A DNA stretch of 64,000 nt, taken from Corynespora cassiicola (Eukaryota; Ascomycota; Dothideomycetes; Pleosporales; Corynesporascaceae). This document shows positions 11,167-23,038 of the stretch, in pieces; position 1 is the stretch's first letter; every line of letters starts with the position of its first letter. The notes below the pieces were generated by a model that ran no database searches, was not told the origin of the DNA, and saw only the letters and a list, made by a program, of their open reading frames with translations. The DNA lies in NCBI GenBank assembly GCA_022059125.1, contig JAEUWY010000005.1, forward strand, positions 1,302,001 through 1,366,000, given 5' to 3'. Position numbers and translations under genes: made by a program.

Positions 11167-13169
11167 TCCGTATGATTAATAAGTTTGTACTAATGTTTGA
11201 TGATAGCGTTTGTAATTTCTCACTCTACATGGGCGACCCGAGACAAATTGGATAGTCTCTCGATCCAAAGTAATCGAAATGGCAATATATTGATCGACTT
11301 GATCTCGCTGCTTCAATGATTTGAAAATGTGAACTCATAGGTCCCCTTATCTCAAAACAGATGCTTCACAACAGTGACTGACTTGTGCACCCACACTCTC
11401 TACTTACACACCGTTTTCTTCTAACAATCGCCTGACAACCGTCTCACAGCCGTTCTTCTCCGATCTACCTTGACCATCGCCGAACTGTTCACACGAAACA
11501 GTCTCCATAGTTTTTCTCTTTGCCGTTCCTATTTTCTTTTTCATGCGTGCCGGCATAGCATAGCATAACGCCACACAGTACAGCCTCACTCACAGGAGGC
11601 AAGTTAAAGGCAGAAATGAAAAACAGAGCAGTGCAAAAAAAAAAAACCCCCCCACCAGAAAATTCTGTCTTGGTTTTTTTTTCTTCCCAAAGAATGGCTG
11701 AAACGGTTCGCTGCGCAATGTCGTGCATCACATTGCGCGAGCGATCTACAGGAACCACTTAGCAACCCATGCAGACGAGAGACAGATTTTAAGAAGAAAG
11801 CAAATACATGGCGTGTGGCGTATGACGCCCTTCTGGGGGTGGCAAAAAAAACAGAAGGTAAAGGCGCAGTCGCATGCAGTCATGCAAGCCAGAGACAGGT
11901 CCACAAGCAATGCAGGTACCCGCGCGCCGCCATCAGCAGCAGCACCATTGGACAGGTCTGTCTCGACACCGCGACCGCGACAAACGAGACAAAGCACCCA
12001 GACCATTCATCTAGTTAGCCATGCCCTGAATTAGACAGCACCGTCCATGAAACAGCCGCCATGGCCGAGTCGTTCGCTCGCTCAAGATGGCTAAAAATAA
12101 CGCCAAAACTGGCGGGTACGCTGCCAAACGAAGACGGAGAAAGGGAACCAACCAAGCGAAAAAAAAAGGTCAGAGAAGAGACAACGGCATCACTCGCCAC
12201 GCGTGCACGTTTGGAACCTTCAGCCCCAGCTCCAGCCCCAGCTCCAGCCCCAGCTCCAAACACACGCCAGCCATTCGAGCGAGGCGCCCAACCCCCTCCT
12301 TGGAAAATGTGTGCAGCTCACGAGCGTGAGCGACCAAAGAGCAGGGCCAGGGTCCTCGATCCCATCACGCCACAACCCGCAACCCCTCAAAGAATCTGAT
12401 CCGATCCGATCCTGATAGCCCAGGCAGGCATGAAACCAGCTTCCCCATCAAAATAAAAGCCCTGGCCCTGGCCCTTACCGACCGACCAACCCCAACTAGC
12501 CGGGCGATCTGGTTCGGGACTCCGCACGGAAGCGAAGGGAAGGGAAGGGTCTGCGCACGCTCGGCGCCGGTACGATACGAGGAGGCTCCTAGTTAGCGCG
12601 TGTTGCTATCTGGAAAACTAGTTTCCTTGTTGTAGAACGAGCGTCTATGCGTAGGATGGATGTTTCGAGCCTGAGTCAGGGGCTTTTTTTTTAGCGAACA
12701 TCAAACCATGGAGGGTTAAAAAAAAAAAAGAATAGTCAGCGTGGAAGGAACAAGACAAAGGGCCAAGTTTGAAAGAAATCGTATGTTGGTATCTACGAGA
12801 CTAGCCTTCACGACGAGCTATTCTCGCCGTGTGGGTATCGTCGTCGGTCGGTTGGTCCATCCATCCATCGGCTCATTTGTCGATTCATTCCCCCCAAGGT
12901 CATTAGATTATTGATTCAATCTTCCGTATAGAAAGGTGGTGTTGTAGAGAAAACAAAAAGGGTAAAAGGGCAAAGGAAAATAGACATGTACAAAGCCCAG
13001 CTAGGAACTCAGCCTAGGGTCATCCGGCAAGGGAGCTCCATCTGACCGTTCTTTACTTGGTATCTGCCAGAAAACGCCGGTTATGCATTCCGATATCGCG
13101 TGAGGTTCTTACAATCAACCACCACATTAGCACCCAATTGGGCAGATTCGCAATGATGTTGTGGGTCGT
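11167..13169. other. Intergenic, convergent 3' flanks of hmgA and SOD
   Basis: Two kilobases with no supportable gene. The AT-rich first part (11170-11400) is probably the hmgA 3' UTR. Homopolymer A/C runs lie at 11635-11655, short imperfect tandem repeats at 12221-12256, and A- and T-runs at 12680-12730. ORFs here are short and low-complexity. Confidence 0.55.
12221..12256. repeat. Tandem 12-mer, three copies
   Basis: Three perfect consecutive copies of CAGCCCCAGCTC. It encodes Pro/Ser/Ala or Gln-rich peptides in spurious frames. A simple minisatellite in gene-free DNA. Confidence 0.8.
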
Positions 13170-13990
13170 TTAGAGGGCAAAAGCCATGGCGGCCAGGACA
13201 ACGCCCGCACCGCCGGCGACGAGCTTCTGGGCGGCGTTGGTGGTCTGCTGGGCAGGCTCTGAGGGCGCAACGGGGGTACCGGTGGCAGAACCAGTGGAAG
13301 TGGGCGCGACAGTGGAGGTGCCATTGCCAAAGTGGCCGGTGCCAGTTGGCTGGGGAATTCCAGAGGAGCCGGCAGTGCCCGAGGGGGTGAAATCACCACC
13401 CTGGAAGTTGGCGCACCCAATGCGAGTCTTGTTAGACAGATGGAACACGACGGACAAGTCGCCAAAGAAGGCGGGAGTACCGGGAATCGTGGAAGAGTAG
13501 AGGTCAGTGTAGCTGCAAAGAAGATTAGCCTACTCGTGGTGACAGAAGGGGGGGTTGGGGAGCGAACGTACACTTGAGACCACGACTGCTCAGTGATGTT
13601 GCCGAACTTGCCACTCAAGTCACCGGTCTGGCAAGTCTCTGGCTTGGATTCATCGCAAATGGGCACCTCGCCACGCTTGTAAGGATCAATGTGAGCGCCG
13701 GTAGCCGTGCAGTTGCCATCTTCCGGGACGCGCTTCTCGTGGAGATGGTACATGAAAGGACCGCCCTCGGCGGGAAGACCCTGGACGTTGACGGTGAATT
13801 CAACGCCATTTCCGTCTTTGCCGGTGGTAGCATGGACTTCAGCGATGAGGCCGCCTTTGCCCTTGACGTTGGCAACGTACACGGCGCCCCGAGGGTTGCC
13901 TGTGGCAAGGGGAGCCGGAGTGACGGAGGAGGACTGGGCGCCAACAGCGGCAGCCAGGGCAAAGACGGAGAGGATGGACTGAGCAAGCAT
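13170..13990 (-). CDS. Secreted, GPI-anchored Cu-only superoxide dismutase
   Basis: Extracellular superoxide scavenger of the fungal Cu-only SOD type (Candida SOD5-like). Model complement(join(13170..13512, 13572..13990)), 253 aa, 59-nt intron. Signal peptide MLAQSILSVFALAAAVGA; SOD domain to about residue 165 with the two copper histidines in MYHLHEKRV, a third in GAHIDPYKRGE, and the fourth in SVVFHLSNKTRIGCANF. The zinc and electrostatic loops of intracellular Cu/Zn SODs are absent, which is the mark of Cu-only enzymes. A Ser/Thr/Gly/Pro-rich stalk (about 165-225) and a hydrophobic tail (LVAGGAGVVLAAMAFAL) predict a GPI anchor. Likely role: defence against oxidative burst at the cell wall. 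Confidence 0.9.
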
Positions 13991-15493
13991 GGTGAATGAT
14001 GGAACGGTTGGGGTTGTTGGTTGGCGTGAAGCGAGCGGACTGGGCTGGGTTGGATTGGGCGAGGACTGATAGCGACTGAGGGGCCTTTATAGGTGGTCAG
14101 CGGGGAATTGGTCGGAGAAGCGAGGGCGGGCGAGCGGCGTAGGGTGGAGGAGGGTTTGGTGGTGAAGGAAGGCGACAGAAGTTTGTAGGGAGGGGCGCGG
14201 GTTACCTGGGCGTCTGGGTCTGTGCAAGCGCGTCACTGGACTAGCATTCACTCGGGGACAGCAGCCGGGAACAAGGAAGGGCGGAGAATTGCTGGTCAAA
14301 CAGAGGGCAATGCGAGCGACGACGATCTCTGGCGATGGTTCTCTGCACCGGGCGGGGCGTGCAAAGAATAAATATGCGCTGGGGGAGGTTGGGGCCAGGG
14401 CGTGCTCGCAGCCTCCGCCACAGGCCGGTTCCGACCCCATTCCTCGCGGGATCACATCGCAATCAGCTGGATGCAGGCTTTTCGCAGGCTGCTGCAGGGG
14501 TCGACGTCCAAAAGAGTGCCGACTGGGCTGTAAGGCACAGAAACAGCACAGACAAGCTTTCCGCACAGGGCCGAATGTTTTGAAACGCCGCAGCCGCACA
14601 TAGCATACCCATCGCTGCACCGCCGCCCTGCTGCCCTGGCCGTCAGCAGTAGCAGCGCGCAGTCACTGGCGGCGCCTGGCAGCGAATGGCGGGCACCCAG
14701 CCTGCCGATTCCAGGCACGCCCGCCTGGGCACCCTCAGCTGTCGCAGCGCGCGTAGACGCAGGCCGTGAGCGACCTTGTGGTTGACGCTCGCCGGCTGGG
14801 CCAAGCTCTCGGCTGGCCATAGCTCCCAAAGTTACCAATCACCACCCCCGCCTTCCGCCCGATCGTCAGCGCTACTCGCTCTCCACTCGCGCCCTACTCG
14901 CTCTCCAGCCTCCACGCCTACCAGCGCGCCCAGCACTTGCAGGCCCTCCGTGGCCTCCACCACCCTCTACCGCCCACTGGCCATCCGCCCTGGCGCCCCG
15001 GGCCTCGGGCTGCCCTTGCGGCCATGCGGCGTCGTACGGCGAGGGACGCCCGCGCACAAGTCGCCCGCCCGACTCCCAAAACACACGATGACTCTTGCAC
15101 GGCGCAGGCCTATTGACAACGAACGCTGCCAGCACGGCTCACGGCTCACGGCTCACGGCTCACGGCTCCAGCCCGCGGCTCGCGGCATGCAATGATGCAG
15201 CGATGCACCCCTGCAATCCCGCACCACAACGTCCACTCCACTCCCCTAGAACCCCGACGCCCAATCTTCCGCAAATTGCTGGGCGTCCGCCTAAAGGCAC
15301 GGCACATTCTGGAAGAAATGCCATCGCCGTTTGGTTCAGTCGTGCCCGTTTCACCACGTCTAGTGCAAAGCTTGACAAACAGACCTGTTTGTTACCGTCA
15401 TAGACGAAGCGTCTGATACAACGTACATGTTTTCCCTCCCGTTGGTAAATTACATGCTAATATTGGCAGGCCAGGGTGCTGGCTGCATCGCAC
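13991..15493. other. Gene-free GC-rich region upstream of SOD
   Basis: About 1.5 kb comprising the SOD promoter and the 3' flank of the esterase. ORFs are arginine/proline-rich in all frames, as expected for GC-rich noncoding DNA. A 7-bp tandem repeat is at 15133-15167. No RNA gene was recognised. Confidence 0.5.
15133..15167. repeat. Tandem heptamer, five copies
   Basis: Five consecutive perfect copies of CACGGCT. Simple repeat in noncoding DNA. Confidence 0.85.
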
Positions 15494-17653
15494 CTATGCC
15501 GACATGCAGAACACGGCAATCATCACCACCAGAGGAACACTGACCAAACCCCCCCGCTGTATGGTTGGCACGCCGGCACCCAGACCCGCCAGTGTTTCGG
15601 GCGACAGCCCTGGGCCTGCCGGCGGAACCTGGCCTCCCGCTGCTGGTGCTGTCCCATTAACCGATGTCCCATTCACCGCTGTGCCATTGATTGTGGTCGT
15701 CACATTGGTTGCTACACTCGCCGCGACTGTGCCATTGCCAGACAGGACTGCCAGAGTGGGATCTGCCCTGGTACCATTTGCAAAAGCAGGAAGTGCCTGG
15801 CCTTCACGCAGACCCAAGTTGACACGCTTTGCCATATTGGTCGAGAGGCTCACACACCGCTCTCTCTGCTTCATTCCCGCAATGGGCACCTCCCCATCCG
15901 ACTCTCCCATCTTTTCCATGTTGGCCTGCGTATTGTCAAATACGATACGGTTGGGCTCAGCAATGCTCCACGGGCTCCACTCGGGCGATCCAGCTGCTCG
16001 AAGTGTGTTCGGGTTCAGTGTCTTGATAAAAGACACCAAGTAGGCTTGTGTCAAGCGAGCACCCGTGGCGCAACTGAGTGGGTCTGATGGATCCAGCTCC
16101 AGGCATCCTGGATCATTCCCATCGGTGGAATTCTTCCCCCAGAAGGCGTATAGCGCAGACGTGTGCGGCGAAAACAAACCTTGGTCAGCATTCCCTCCGG
16201 GCGTCTCGTCGAGCACATTGTATCGAAATGCATAGTTTGCTGTCTGTCCCGCGGCCGCAAACATGTCCGAGAAGAAGGCGCCAATGCAAATCTCCTTCAG
16301 CTCCGTCTTGATGGCTGCATCGCGCTGCCACTGCGCTCCTGGGCCTCTCCTCAGGCTGGCGTTTGCACGCGGCGAGACATCCCTCCCGAAAACGGATATG
16401 TTGTTCAGACTCTCGGGATAGGCCGCGAGCATGGCATTGACCTCTTCGTCTGTAATACTCGCACCCACCGCCTTCTGAATACTGGCAGCAATCTCTTCGG
16501 TAGTGTTGACCGTCTGATTGGAGATGAAGTCTGGCGTGGCTTCGTCGCTTGCGTAGCCGTATATCACCGGGATGTTCTTTTGAAAACGTCCCTGCTCATA
16601 CATTTGGTAATGTACCGCATTGATGAGTTTTCCGTCAATCGTTGGTCCCCAGCCGTCAGGTGCGGTCTTGTTTTGAAAATCACCAATGGGCATCTGTCGC
16701 ATGCAGTCGATGGGATCTGGCGCGCTCGCGCACCCAGTCGATTCAAGGTTGTTCATCAGAGCCTGGTCGCGGTCGACTGAATACCCTTCCGATCCCCAGG
16801 CAGTAGACTCAGCGATGGCACCGGCAAAGAGATCGGGAAACCCTTCGCCATTGTTCGCTGCCAAAATGATATCGATTGCATTGCCACCTGACGAAGCGCC
16901 GTACAGTACGATGTGGTCTGGATTTCCACCGAATTTCGTCGCGTGTTCCTTGACCCAGCGTGCCGCCGCGATCACTAAAATAAGTCAGCTCAGTACGGGC
17001 AATTTCTGACTAAAACTTCAAAAAAAACCCCGGACGTGTAGGTGAGACTTACTATCGTTAAAGCCGTTATTGGGCACCGCACCATTTGTATCTCCGTCCA
17101 CCATTGTTCCACCTATGAACCCCAGAATGCCAACGCGATAGTTTGCCCGCACTACAATCATGCTCCCTCCGCTCGCTTCAACCACTGCGCTGCCATTAAA
17201 GTTTCCATTCGAATTACTCGAAAAACCGCCTCCTGTTATGAACATGACGATAGGCAAGTTCGACTGCTCGGTAGCATTTGCGGGTGCAAACACGGCTGCG
17301 AAAAGACAGTCTTCTGCCATGAACCGATTGGGATTGTCGTTCAAGAACCCCTCGGGTTGGTTCGCTGCCACACACAAAGGTCCCTCTTTTGTCGCATCCT
17401 GAACTTCATCCTCCTGCACTGGAGCCTGTGGTGCAGCAAAACGAAGTGGTGGGACAGACGGCGCCGCAAAACGCATTCCTAGCCACTGATTTACGTGACC
17501 ATTGCCTACTCTCGCGCCCTGATATTTTGCATATCCAAGATCCACTACAGATACGTTAGTTCTGTGCATGTAAGCAAATGGGAGATATATCTTACCTAAA
17601 GTCTCAACGGCGCCGGCGATGGAGACTAGACCAAGGAGATTCAACACACGCAT
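15494..17653 (-). CDS. Secreted type-B carboxylesterase/lipase, possibly GPI-anchored
   Basis: Alpha/beta hydrolase of the carboxylesterase B family. Model complement(join(15494..16974, 17053..17544, 17596..17653)), 676 aa. The short first exon encodes most of the signal peptide (MRVLNLLGLVSIAGAVETL). Family blocks are WLGMRFAAPSVPPLRFAAP, EDCLFAAVFAPAN, the oxyanion-hole stretch FITGGGFSS, NYRVGILGF, and the nucleophile elbow LYGASSGGNAIDIIL (Ser about residue 211). The elbow reads G-A-S-S-G instead of the usual G-E-S-A-G. Segment QGLFSPHTSALYAFWG carries the probable catalytic His region. The C-terminus is Thr/Asn-rich with a hydrophobic tail that suggests a GPI anchor. Substrate cannot be read from sequence. 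Confidence 0.87.
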
Positions 17654-19647
17654 CTCAGCGGTAGATTGCAAACCCAACAAAGAGGTCAAAAAATTAAAAA
17701 CGAATGTAAAAGCCCAAATACGGCAAACGAATGAAGGCCGATCAACAGCCAAAAGAGAAGAAAAGAACGAACGCGGAGCGTGGGGCGAAAGAGTAGGGTT
17801 TGTGAAAAGACAGAAAGAGGAGCAATAGCAAAGCCATGTTAAATATTAAAAGGCCGAAAGTAAAAAACCCCGCGTTTTGGGCTCTGCTTGTTCTGCTCTA
17901 CTATCGTTGCTCACTACCTCGCTCCCGATGCAATGAGGCCGATTTCTGAGACGCCATTGTCCTTCCGCATGATGCCGCGACCAGGCTTGGCTCATTGGGT
18001 TCGTGTCAAGGAGTTGTGCTGCCAGCAGCGTGTACGGCCCGACTATGGAAGGCCCGGTTACCTGAGGCACCAACTACAACTTTTTTTTTTCGTTCTTGAA
18101 GCAGGTGAGATCTACTGGTTTCTGATTTTGAGGGCGTGAGTGGTTATATGTTGATCGCCGAGGGAGTAAGTTTGCAGGCGACGTATGCACGACTTAGCGC
18201 TATGTGGTGGGCAACGCGTTTGAGAATCGCGGGTGAGTTGATGACAGCTTGTCGCATCATGAACAGCAACAGGGACAGGTGCGGGAAGGAACAGTCGATG
18301 GAACCGTCTTTCGGGGTTCCTTGTGGGGCCCTTTTGGCATCTTACATGTGGGCATGGCAAACGTGAGACCCGTTCCCCAGATGGAGAAGTGGGCCTGCAC
18401 GCTCGGTCTCGCCATCTGGACGCGGATGCCATGTTCTACGAAAAGGGTGGCTGCGCTTAAGTGTCGTAGAGTGGCATATTTTTAGTTCTCATTCGTTTGA
18501 CTTCGCAGCCCTAGGGGGCAGACCATGACGGTGAGGATTTTGGGAAGCATAGCGAGCCAATGCTTGGGGCCTACTTCACGATGAGCCACTGGGTTTCACA
18601 AGGGGTGAAACCAAGAAATATTCTTAATGTGTTGCCCCACAGCTCTCCAGGGCGTTGATAATCATAAAACGTCTCTGGAAGCCTTCTAGTCTCTCCTCGT
18701 GGGTTAGGACATGAACCCACAAACTTTATACAGCATGCGTGCCACTTTGGCACCAAATGATACCATTGCCGGGGAACAACCGAATAAGCATATTTTCCCT
18801 GCAGGCTACAGACATGTAAAGATATTAACCTTTGTATCCCAGGAGCTCCTGAATGCTACGATTTCAGCCTGAGCAGGAGCGAACCTCACGGGACTGAACC
18901 TATACTGCAGCTAGAGCATCCTTGGTCCTACGAGCTACAGTATTGTAAGTGATCCTTATTCCAATATTCACGTGTGCATTGATGATTATGCCCAGCCGGT
19001 GGATTCTTGTAGCATGCTGGCCTACAAGGGCCAACAGTTGCGGGAATGAGCATATTACTCAAACACATGAACCTCGTAGTCAACAAGAACTACAATGGGC
19101 CATGTCATTGTAACACTGAATGACACAGGAAAACTCTGGCACTTTGATTTTTTTTGCATATCGCAAATCCAGAACAGTGTCGGGGGCTTATACTCAGTTG
19201 ATTCTCTCCTTGGTCATCTTGGATAGCAAGGCACTCTGGATGATCTTCTACTCTACCTCACCCCCAACGCTGTTTGGAATTTACCCAAGCATTTAGATTT
19301 CCGAAGTAAACAGACGAGAAATAATACGCCCACCTTTACGAAGCTTATAATCGGTTCTTTACATGACCAAGTATCATACGCTGCCGTGCTCGTCAGGAAT
19401 ATAAAAAAGAAACCATCGCTAATCTCCCTAGATTGCAGGCGTCCCCCCTACGCGCGCAGCCTTGTGCCATCACGCAATATATCCGCAATCCCACATTCCC
19501 CATCACATTACAGAAAGTGGGTGCGTGCAGGTCGCAATCCAAGTGGCCGGCAACCAGGGAAATTGGCATCGTCTCCGATATACACATGCACACGGCTCGC
19601 GTCACACGGGCACAGCAACAGGCCTGCCGTTGCAGCCGCGTCGTCTC
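17654..19647. other. Intergenic between esterase and RtcB genes
   Basis: Two kilobases without a supportable gene. It includes the esterase promoter (from 17654) and the RtcB 3' flank. The part from 18500 to 19400 is more AT-rich. It contains a perfect 7-bp inverted repeat with an 8-nt loop at 18699-18720 and a pair of Pol III box-like motifs at 18890-18937 on the minus strand. Confidence 0.5.
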
Positions 19648-21465
19648 CTACCGCGCCTCTTTCCTAACCTTGTAGCTCACCCTCGCAGCACACACGCCCA
19701 CCACCTCGGCAACCCCCTCCCTCGCCAGATCCTTGCCAACCGCAAAGACATCCTTATACGCCTCGGGCGCCTCCTCAAACACCAAATCTCTCTCCTCGCA
19801 CACCACCCATGTGCCCCGTCGTTCTCCTCCCGTCGCCGTGGGCTCCAGCAACTGGCCCTCTCGGTGCTTGTACTTTTGCCCCAGCGACGCGAGAGCCCTG
19901 GCGCGCGACATGGCCCTCCCCGCGCCGTGCGCGAGGGACAAGGCATTCCGGGCGCCCCAGCCCGTGGCGGCGGAGAAGACGGGCCTGAGCATGAGGGTCG
20001 GTGTGCCTCGGGAGCCGGGGAGGGGCAGGAGGGGGAGGGGGTGCGGCGTGGTGGTCGTGGAGAGCGGGTCGTGCGTGGGCGCCGCGCCTTTGCGGTGGAT
20101 GTAGGCGTAGCGATTTGTCTGGCCATCGTCGTCGATGTCATCGATGGAAGTGGATACGCATCCCTCCTTGACATCCTGATCCGCTGTGCTGGGAGATGAG
20201 GATGGCGGCCCTGGAGGCCACTTGACGCGCTCGACGTGGTTGTGCCATATGTCGACCACCCTCCGTTCCCGCACTCTGGCTTTGGCGCACGAGATGGCGG
20301 CGGCGAGGTCGACGATGGGATCGCTGTCGCCGTTGCCTTCGCCGCCGCCGTCGCCGCCAGCGGCTGGAAGCACCATGTCACGGCTACGCCCCAATTCCCA
20401 TGCCTCCTCGCCCGGTTCTAGGCACGCGAGGAATCGCACGGCGATGAGGTCGCGGTTAGCCTTTGCCCAGCAGCAGGCCCGGTCGTGGTCCGTCATGTAG
20501 TCTTGCATTTCCTTGGTGCCTACCCTAAAGCTGGTGGTTTGCGAGTCCGACGTGTGCTTCTTTAGTATACTCCCTCCATATCCTCGCGAGCCCGAGTGGA
20601 CGAGGAGTATCACTTCGTCTTGGTGCAGGCTTGAATCTTCGTTCTCGGACTTCTCGACGACCTGTATCTCTGCGAAGTGGTTGCCAGCGCCTATGGTCCC
20701 GAGTGCGACGTCCCACTCCGGCCCGGCCGAACAACTGCTAGAGTCGCAGCCATCGTGACCCTGAAGCCACAGTTCTCGCGCAGCCTGCGTTCTCCAGGCA
20801 CCCTCCAGGCCTCGCAGCTTCTCTGCCACTCTCTTGCCCTTGTCGCCGTCGACCTGGTTCCTGGTCAGCTTGGTCTTGTACCAGGCCATGCCGCAGCCGA
20901 TGTCACTGCCGATGAGCGGCGGATGGACCCATTGCTGGGACACAAAGACGGCGCCAATGGGGAACTTGGTGCCTGGGTGTAGGTCGGGCTGGCCGACTCC
21001 AAGTACGATACCGGGCAGCGTGTGCGCGGTGGTCGTGAGCTGAGTGACCGAGAGGCCATCAACTGGAGCGTTTTCTGCGAGTACATAAACTGGACAGTCG
21101 GAGTTTGCCTCCTCTGTTGTGCAATGTGAGCTGGATTCCTCTCAACTTTCCGCAGACGAGTACACACCATGCCGGCCACTCTCCTTCCTCACTCCCACAT
21201 AGTCTTCGCCCGCGGAAACGAGCACGACTGCATCATTGTTCAATTCGTCTTTCCACTCTTGGGCCGTCTTTAGCTCCTGCCCGGTCCCACCAACGAAGAA
21301 TCTCGTGGGCTTCTTTAGCTTCAGTTTGGACTGTGCTGCCTTGACAACATGTGATCGGATGGAGGCGGCAGAAGCAGGATCCGGGGATGCAGAGGTTGGG
21401 ACGAGAAGTGGAGCCCTTTGGGTACGCTTGGCGTTCAAGGCTACCGTGATGCGCATGGACGGCAT
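19648..21465 (-). CDS. RtcB-family RNA ligase (RctB family)
   Basis: GTP- and Mn-dependent 3'-phosphate RNA ligase family. Model complement(join(19648..21113, 21168..21465)), 587 aa, 54-nt GT-AG intron. All catalytic positions of RtcB are visible: metal Asp170 and Cys173 in GSDIGCGM, His245 in GTIGAGNHFAE, His272 in VHSGSRG, His390 in DIWHNHVE, and the guanylylated His495 in HGAGRAMSR. Residues 1-100 are an extra N-terminal domain (IRSHVVKAAQSKLKLKKPTR, then TRFFVGGTGQEL) absent from bacterial RtcB; it has an alternating hydrophobic pattern that could be ubiquitin-like. Fungi normally ligate tRNA exons with Trl1, so the substrate of this enzyme is open: tRNA, RNA repair or other. Confidence 0.9.
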
Positions 21466-21971
21466 TGCGCTAGCTTGTTTGTCGAATTCAGCAGCTAGCC
21501 AGGAGATTTTGAAAGATTTAGTCGAGCTGTCTGATATAAAATAGGGGCGTACGTTGATGATTGTTCAAACAAGATAGGCGTCCTGGAAATGTTGGTGACG
21601 AGTGGCATCAATATTTAATGCAAGCGCACTGTTTGCTCACTTCGACTCATATTACACTCTCTGTGAGTACGGGGCTTAGCTTAGCTCCAATAGCCCCCAA
21701 AACCATCCGCCAATCGACGGTGAATCAATGACTCGAATCATCACTTGAAATTTACCATTGGCGCCGCTTGAAAAGTCGGGTACAGCGGAAAAAATATGAT
21801 GTATTACAGTCCGAAAGGGTATCAGAGCTCAAGAAACCCGACCATGTCCCACCAAGCAGCTAATTTTTTTTTTTAATGAATCCATACCTAAATAATGGCC
21901 AATATTCCCAAATGATTGTCGCCTGAATTTCAAGTTTAAAAATATGATTAAGATGGAAACTCATGTCCAAT
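21466..21971. other. Intergenic, RtcB promoter / CUS2 3' flank
   Basis: 506 bp between tandem minus-strand genes. Includes a T-run near 21865-21876 in the CUS2 3' flank. No other feature recognised. Confidence 0.55.
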
Positions 21972-23038
21972 CTAGTCGGTCGTGGCGGTCATGAAGCGCT
22001 CCAGGCGGTCAGCCTCCTCTTCCTCATCCGACTCGCCGCCCTTGCCACTCTTCTTGAAGCGAGGTCGCTCAACGGCGATGCTGACATCGAGAGCGCGCTT
22101 ATCAAACCAGCGACCGTGGTTCTTCTTTTTGAATTCCTCGGCAGATTTGGCATCCTTGAATCGAACTGCGACGATGCCCTCGGGCTCCTTGTCGTAGACG
22201 GTAACATTGGTGACTTCGCCATGCTCATTGCCCTCGGCAGTCATGTCATCGACAATGTCGAAGATCTCCTCGGGATTGTCCTCAAGCTCGGCGAGAGTGA
22301 AGGCATGCTTGACGATGGCGATCTTCTCCCACTTGCTCTTCTTGGGTGCATAGGTTTCGGCGGCCTGATCTTCGTTATCGGACCATTCGGCAAGCTTGCT
22401 GGACGGTAGTCAGTATTTGTAACAAATGGCGTCCATCAGAGCACGAACCGATTCATCTCAGCGCGGTTGCGCTCGGCAGTTTTCCTGTCCTTGCGCACCA
22501 TTTTGGCGGCAGCTTCATCATTGTCCTTTGTCTTCTTGTAGGACATGTCGGCTTCCTGGACGCGTATGGTGCCGTTGGAGCGGTCGCCCATGCGAAATTC
22601 GTAGTCGTCCATCAGCCTGATGGCAATGTCGACCGAGTCCTTCTTGAAGTAGACGACCAGGGCTGTGCCGTTGAAGTTGCCATCATCGTCGCGGTACAGC
22701 TTGATGCGGGGTGCACCGTCAACGCCCTGGTCAATCATGCCGTATTTCTTGAAGACATCCTCAATCTCCTTGACGGTGGTGTCGTGGGGTAGGTTGGTGA
22801 TGTAGATGGCGCGGTTCTCCTGAACCCTCGGTTTCTTGCTGTTTCCCTAGAGAGAAGAGACGAGTTGGTGACGAGTCGAATGAAAAATCGGAGCGGGAGG
22901 GCTTACCTCTCCGGCGGCGGGCCCCTTCTTGCGCTTCTTCTGTTGCTGGGCATCGGGGCTCTCGCGCTGAGGATCCGGGGAGCCGTTTTCCAGGCCGCGG
23001 TCGGCGCCAGGGCTGCGGGCGGGGGAGCGTCCGGCCAT
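21972..23038 (-). CDS. CUS2: Cus2 / Tat-SF1-like U2 snRNP assembly factor
   Basis: Nuclear RNA-binding protein that helps U2 snRNA folding and SF3a/SF3b joining. Model complement(join(21972..22398, 22449..22846, 22907..23038)), 318 aa; introns of 50 and 60 nt, the first with an unusual GTTCGT donor. Order: basic/Ser-Pro N-terminus (1-45), RRM1 (about 55-150, IYITNLPHDTTVKEIEDVF and ALVVYFKKDSVDIAIRLMD), a charged linker KMVRKDRKTAERNRAEMN, then RRM2 of UHM type (about 200-295, with AIVKHAFTLAELEDNPEEIF, GIVAVRFKDAKSAEEFKKK and the Arg-x-Phe-like GRWFDKRALDVSI). Acidic C-terminus. Length and order match fungal Cus2. Confidence 0.9.

Noticed and set aside
18699..18720. Perfect 7-bp inverted repeat considered as a tRNA T arm
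   Set aside because: The loop would be eight nt and no matching acceptor, D or anticodon arms flank it.
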